Source: JBKSMP01 sp964582055 (GTDB taxonomy: Bacteria > Verrucomicrobiota > Verrucomicrobiia > Opitutales > UBA9783). Taken from it: 27,401 nucleotides of DNA. This document shows positions 24,104 to 27,401 of this stretch, piece by piece. The DNA lies in assembly GCA_964582055.1 (NCBI GenBank), contig CAZOPT010000009.1, forward strand, positions 1 through 27,401, read 5' to 3'. The first letter of the stretch is position 1. Every line of letters starts with the position of its first letter. The position numbers were made by a program, and so were the translations under genes. Below the pieces are notes generated by a model that had not been told where the DNA came from, made no database searches, and was given only the letters and a program-made list of their open reading frames with translations.

Positions 24104-24205
24104 ATGGGAAACCTCAAAAAGAAACGTATTTTAAAAATGAATAAGCACAAACGCCGCAAGCGTTCTAAGTCGACGAGACACCGGAAACGCACGTGGTCGA
24201 TCTAA
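24104..24205 (+). CDS. bS22/mS38-like ribosomal protein (AURKAIP1/COX24 domain)
   Basis: This 33-aa ORF is too short for routine gene finding. The product MGNLKKKRILKMNKHKRRKR continues with a basic tail ending HRKRTWSI. The pattern KKKR..KM.KHKRRK with total length 33 resembles the AURKAIP1/COX24 domain proteins found in mitochondria (mS38), mycobacteria (bS22) and annotated in several PVC bacteria. Those sit on the small ribosomal subunit. Nearly half the residues are Lys or Arg. It is 6 nt upstream of the TVP38-like gene. Confidence 0.85.
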   Translation: MGNLKKKRILKMNKHKRRKRSKSTRHRKRTWSI

Positions 24206-24211
24206 AAGCTT

Positions 24212-24907
24212 ATGAAAAAGGCCAACCGTTCTCAAAGAACACGAGGAAGTTTTGTTGGCCTTGCAGCTTTTTGGTCTCTGCTTCTTTTAGTCCAAGTCTT
24301 CGTTATTATTTACCTCCTAAGAACAACAGATGTTGGTGATGTTTTTAAATTTTGGCTATCTGAGTTTTATGGATTTATTTTAAAACATGCTTTACTATTA
24401 TTAGTAGGTATGTTGTTTTTTCCAACATTTGGAATCCCAATTAGTCCGTTTTTTATTTTAGCAGGAGCTATTTGGGGGATCCGTATTGGATTAACATTCT
24501 GCTTCCTTTGTATCGGATTTAATCTTGTTTTTTCCTATTTTTTCTACCGCAAATGTATCAATAAGGTTATTTTTAGAATCATTTTTCGTAAAAAAGGCAT
24601 TCCTGAAATCAAAAAACGAAGTGATTTGAGCAGCTTCAAATGGGTCTTTTTAATTCAACTGATTCCACATTTGCCCTATTCTGCACAATGCTACATCCTT
24701 GCTACCTTGCCAGATATTCGCTTTTGGCATTATTTGGGGCTAAGCTGGATTATACAATTTCTTTGGGCTTGTGGATTTGTTTGCGGCGGCCAAGCTATCA
24801 AAACAGGTGAATGGGGATTAACGATTTTCTGTATTCTTCTAGTCGGCATTTTCTTAACACGTAAGGCATATTATTATTTCAAAAAACTGGATAAAACACC
24901 ATGTTAA
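24212..24907 (+). CDS. TVP38/TMEM64-family (VTT domain) membrane protein
   Basis: A membrane protein of 231 aa with about six hydrophobic segments. The VTT-domain landmarks are present: FFPTFGIPISPFFILAGAIWG in the centre and FKWVFLIQLIPHLPYSAQCY later. These correspond to the family's P-x-G-x-P loop and the R-x-x-P-like re-entrant helix, although the usual Arg/Phe pattern is changed to QLIPHLP. Relatives (DedA/TVP38) are implicated in lipid or undecaprenyl-phosphate flipping. The start follows the bS22-like gene closely and the stop overlaps xseA by 7 nt. Confidence 0.8.
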   Translation: MKKANRSQRTRGSFVGLAAFWSLLLLVQVFVIIYLLRTTDVGDVFKFWLSEFYGFILKHALLLLVGMLFFPTFGIPISPFFILAGAIWGIRIGLTFCFLCIGFNLVFSYFFYRKCINKVIFRIIFRKKGIPEIKKRSDLSSFKWVFLIQLIPHLPYSAQCYILATLPDIRFWHYLGLSWIIQFLWACGFVCGGQAIKTGEWGLTIFCILLVGIFLTRKAYYYFKKLDKTPC

Positions 24908-26244
24908 CACCTCATGTTAAAGGCCTTCTTTCCGTTCAAGAAGTTTCACAATGCCTACGTCAACTTATTAAAGATAGTTTTCCTTTCGTAGCTGTTTATG
25001 GAGAAATTTCCAATTTAAAAACATCCAATGGAATTACTTACTTTACGCTAAAAGATGCTACTAGTCAAATTCCGGTCGTTATTTTTCGTGATACAATACT
25101 CAAAATCCAACATTTAAATTTGCATGAAGGGAGCTCCATTATCGTAGAAGGTCGCTTGGATCTTTACATTGCCTCCGGTCGCTACCAAATTATTGCACGC
25201 ACCGTTCATCCTTTGGGCATCGGCAAACTTCAACAAGCTTTCGAACAATTGAAGCAAAAACTTAAAGCAGAAGGCCTATTTGATGCTGACAAAAAACAAA
25301 TCTTTCCAAAACTTCCCAAACATATTGGACTCATAACAGCTGCGAATAGTGCAGCTTTTCATGATTTTATTAAAATTTTACAACGCAAAAATTGGAAAGG
25401 ATGTATTACATTGGTTCCCGTACTTGTACAAGGGGATCGTGCTCCTTCAGATATCGCAAAAGCCTTTCGTACTTTAGAAGGAAATCCTTCGATAGAAGCT
25501 ATTGTAATGATCCGAGGTGGTGGTAGTTTTGAAGATTTAAACTGCTTTAATGACGAAAAACTCATTCGTACTTTAGCAAAACGTAAAAAACCTCTCTTGT
25601 CAGGCATCGGCCATGAAATTGACTATACGTTATGTGATTTTGTAGCTGATTTACGAGCAGAAACCCCTACCGCTGCAGCCGAATGGATCGCTCACTATTA
25701 CTCTAAATATTCGCAACAACTTTTACAATTACAATTGTACCTACAAACCTATTCACGTTTGAATCTTCAAAACAAACAACAAAAACTCCAAGCGTTACAA
25801 ACACGTTTAAAACTTGCACATCCAGAAAAAACCCATATTAACTGCACACGTCAACTCCTTCAAACAAAACAGATTTTTTACCAAAAAATTCAAACATTTC
25901 TTCAGGCTAAACATCAACGTATTCGCATAGCTCATACACGCTTACAATCCCCTACCTTCTTGCTGCCGCTTAAACAGGCTCAGCACACAACCAATCGTCT
26001 TGCAAAACAATTAAAATTAACGTTTTTCAATCAAGCCAAACAATCACAAAAACATTTGGAACAGTTAAAACAACGCTTACTTTCTTTTTCGCTTGATAAA
26101 CAACTTCAACGAGGATTTATCGTACCCATCAATACAAGTGGAACAAAACTAAAAACCATCTCTACTTTTCAAATCGGCCAAAAGTATTCTATTTGGCATC
26201 GATCAGGTAAGTTTACGATGCATATTACAGATAAGCTACCGTAA
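24901..26244 (+). CDS. xseA: Exodeoxyribonuclease VII large subunit
   Basis: XseA with XseB degrades single-stranded DNA. An N-terminal OB fold (about residues 8-105) has VYGEISNLKTSNGITYFTLK. The catalytic domain has IGLITAANSAAFHDFIKIL, IVMIRGGGSFEDLNCFNDE and LLSGIGHEIDYTLCDFVAD, then ETPTAAAEWI, all diagnostic. A long coiled-coil segment (about 265-400) and a short C-terminal strand follow (LQRGFIVPI). Length 447 aa is normal. No xseB gene is seen next to it. Confidence 0.95.
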   Translation: MLTPHVKGLLSVQEVSQCLRQLIKDSFPFVAVYGEISNLKTSNGITYFTLKDATSQIPVVIFRDTILKIQHLNLHEGSSIIVEGRLDLYIASGRYQIIARTVHPLGIGKLQQAFEQLKQKLKAEGLFDADKKQIFPKLPKHIGLITAANSAAFHDFIKILQRKNWKGCITLVPVLVQGDRAPSDIAKAFRTLEGNPSIEAIVMIRGGGSFEDLNCFNDEKLIRTLAKRKKPLLSGIGHEIDYTLCDFVADLRAETPTAAAEWIAHYYSKYSQQLLQLQLYLQTYSRLNLQNKQQKLQALQTRLKLAHPEKTHINCTRQLLQTKQIFYQKIQTFLQAKHQRIRIAHTRLQSPTFLLPLKQAQHTTNRLAKQLKLTFFNQAKQSQKHLEQLKQRLLSFSLDKQLQRGFIVPINTSGTKLKTISTFQIGQKYSIWHRSGKFTMHITDKLP

Positions 26245-26287
26245 ATTAAAAATGCAAAAATCGAAAAAATTATTTCTCGATAATTGC
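26245..26287 (-). terminator. Possible terminator of the Cys-rich protein gene
   Basis: GCAA-AA-ATCGA (26254-26264) can pair with TCGAT-AA-TTGC (26277-26287). On the minus strand the stem is followed by ATTTTTAATTT. It lies between convergent xseA and the small minus-strand gene. The stem is interrupted, so confidence is modest. Confidence 0.4.
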
Positions 26288-26316
26288 AGAATATGAAACG
26301 TTAACAAAATATTTTT

Positions 26317-26628
26317 TTAAGCTTCAGGCAAACATTTTCTTGGATCCTCCCAACGACGTTTATCTTGTTTAAAATTGCAGTGATCTCCATGACAATTGCG
26401 GTACATTTCATTGCCTTTACAGAATTTAGGCGGGAAAAGGCGTCCTTCTTGGCGCATTCTTAACCAATAAGCACGACACTTTTTACCACGCATATCCTTG
26501 CATTCCTTACGTACTGGCTCTCTCAATTTAAATCCACAATTCGGACAGAAATTCTCACCATAACTCATACCTAACCCAACAAAAAATGTGGATAAGATTC
26601 CGATTTTTGTAATTTTATTCATTTTCAT
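26317..26628 (-). CDS. Small exported cysteine-rich protein, unknown function
   Basis: I do not recognise a family. The 103-aa product has an N-terminal signal peptide (ITKIGILSTFFVGLGMSYG, cleavage near residue 24). The mature part is strongly basic and has eight cysteines, at 28, 31, 43, 51, 70, 79, 84 and 99. The first pair forms a zinc-ribbon-like CPNCGFKL. The rest (CKDMRGKKC, FCKGNEMYRNC) could form further metal or disulphide pairs. An in-frame ATG six bases downstream is an alternative start. It is convergent with xseA, and the upstream sequence is very AT-rich. It appears lineage-specific. Confidence 0.6.
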   Translation of the reverse strand: MKMNKITKIGILSTFFVGLGMSYGENFCPNCGFKLREPVRKECKDMRGKKCRAYWLRMRQEGRLFPPKFCKGNEMYRNCHGDHCNFKQDKRRWEDPRKCLPEA

Positions 26629-26818
26629 ACATTTACCTAAAACGTCACTTTTTAAAAATTTTACAGAAATTTTTCATTAAACTTAAACTCAAAAACTTCA
26701 TTAAACTGCATCAATACTACAAAAATACTCATTTTTAAAATACTAAATTCTATCATTAAAAAAAATTTAATAAAATTTGTACAATTTTTCAAAAAACATC
26801 CGATCTAATAATAATACC

Positions 26819-27388
26819 ATGAAATGTTTTTTGCTTTTGCTAAGTGTGTTATCGTTTTTCTATACAAATGGATGGTGCTATCCTGTTTTAGATTCCAAAA
26901 ATGGAAATTTAGCAGATGATTGCTTCAATACAAATTACAATGCAATCCAAGATAAAAATTTATTAGAAGCTTTGTTGATCGGAAAAACAAATTCTGGAAC
27001 CAAAATGAGCACTTTTTGTAAGAATCTTAAAGAACTTGTCACACATATGGATGAATGTTGGATCGATTTTGTAAAAGCATTTGACCACTACCTTTCGTCT
27101 CATTTAAATACTACATGTGGCATGATTAATTTATCTGGAAGTGTGCAAGAACTTATAGGTGAATACTTCGGCCAAAATTCCAAAATAAATTTTATTTCTA
27201 TGCCTGTTGCACAACTGATTTATCAAATGGCATATTTGGATGATGAAAAATTGAAACAAATAAAAAAGTTAGAAAATGATAATCTATTAAATCTTTCAGA
27301 ACGTTCAGAAAAAATGGCTCAAATTTTGAAAACATTTTTAAAGAAAGATTATGATACATTCTGTGAACAATCCTTCGTAACATTTTAA
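26819..27388 (+). CDS. Exported protein of unknown function
   Basis: I do not recognise this 189-aa protein. It has a clear signal peptide (MKCFLLLLSVLSFFYTNGWC, residues 1-20) with cleavage near residue 20. No lipobox fits, because Trp precedes the Cys. The mature part has cysteines at 35, 67, 80, 100 and 182. It is mostly helical, with a charged segment DDEKLKQIKKLENDN near 141-155. A TTG in frame at 26777 would bury the signal peptide, so ATG at 26819 is chosen. An AATAAT box (26807-26812) lies six bases before the ATG, so a short or absent leader is possible. The 190-nt gap upstream (26629-26818) is extremely AT-rich and shows no other gene. Confidence 0.6.
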   Translation: MKCFLLLLSVLSFFYTNGWCYPVLDSKNGNLADDCFNTNYNAIQDKNLLEALLIGKTNSGTKMSTFCKNLKELVTHMDECWIDFVKAFDHYLSSHLNTTCGMINLSGSVQELIGEYFGQNSKINFISMPVAQLIYQMAYLDDEKLKQIKKLENDNLLNLSERSEKMAQILKTFLKKDYDTFCEQSFVTF

Positions 27389-27401
27389 AAAAGATCCATC
27401 T

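Noticed and set aside
26777..26818. TTG start for the right-end exported protein
   Set aside because: It would put 14 polar residues in front of an otherwise textbook signal peptide; the ATG at 26819 is better.

Overview
This is an AT-rich, densely packed bacterial chromosome segment. It holds mostly housekeeping genes, with no insertion sequence, phage gene or CRISPR array visible. Gene content and protein style point to the PVC superphylum, most likely Verrucomicrobia (Opitutae/Puniceicoccales-like). The clues are a verrucomicrobial-type bL34, a 33-aa bS22/mS38-like (AURKAIP1/COX24-domain) protein, the McsB-ClpC pair, RmuC and a CesT-type secretion chaperone fold. The placement is by inference; no 16S gene is present. 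UGA is used as a stop, so the code is standard. The CesT-like gene, the signs of degeneration and the low GC suggest, but do not prove, a host-associated lifestyle.

Layout. (1) 1-2769: initiator tRNA (minus) divergent from ffh-pgpA-yycJ. (2) 2824-5405: an ArnT-like/ArnC-like lipid glycosylation pair with its own promoter. (3) 5447-9279: rpmH-rnpA-yidD-yidC-yebC and a divergent RluA-type pseudouridine synthase, nearly all abutting or overlapping. (4) 9284-11623: fumC (minus) and an exported FKBP isomerase (plus), transcribed divergently from promoters predicted to give leaderless mRNAs. (5) 11624-12002: a terminator and a rod-shaped RNA structure resembling 6S RNA. (6) 12003-17516 (minus): mcsB-clpC-CesT-like-cysS. 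(7) 17615-20274 (minus): nusB-ftsY-rmuC. (8) tRNA-Leu(CAA) (plus). (9) 20668-23996 (minus): pilT-clpP-obgE-tsaB-like. (10) 24104-26244: bS22-like gene, TVP38-family membrane protein, xseA. (11) 26245-27388: two lineage-specific exported proteins of unknown function.

Themes. Both SRP GTPases (Ffh, FtsY), YidC and YidD make this rich in membrane-insertion genes. ClpC and ClpP supply a protease. The McsB homologue next to ClpC has lost several residues needed for protein-arginine kinase activity, and the first phospho-arginine docking site in ClpC is conservatively altered. Translation signals are unusual: almost no gene has a Shine-Dalgarno sequence, and clpC is a striking exception. Several promoters lie so close to the start codon that leaderless or near-leaderless mRNAs are expected. 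The best candidates for undescribed biology are the pseudo-McsB/ClpC/CesT-like operon, the 6S-like RNA and the two small secreted cysteine-containing proteins at the right end.
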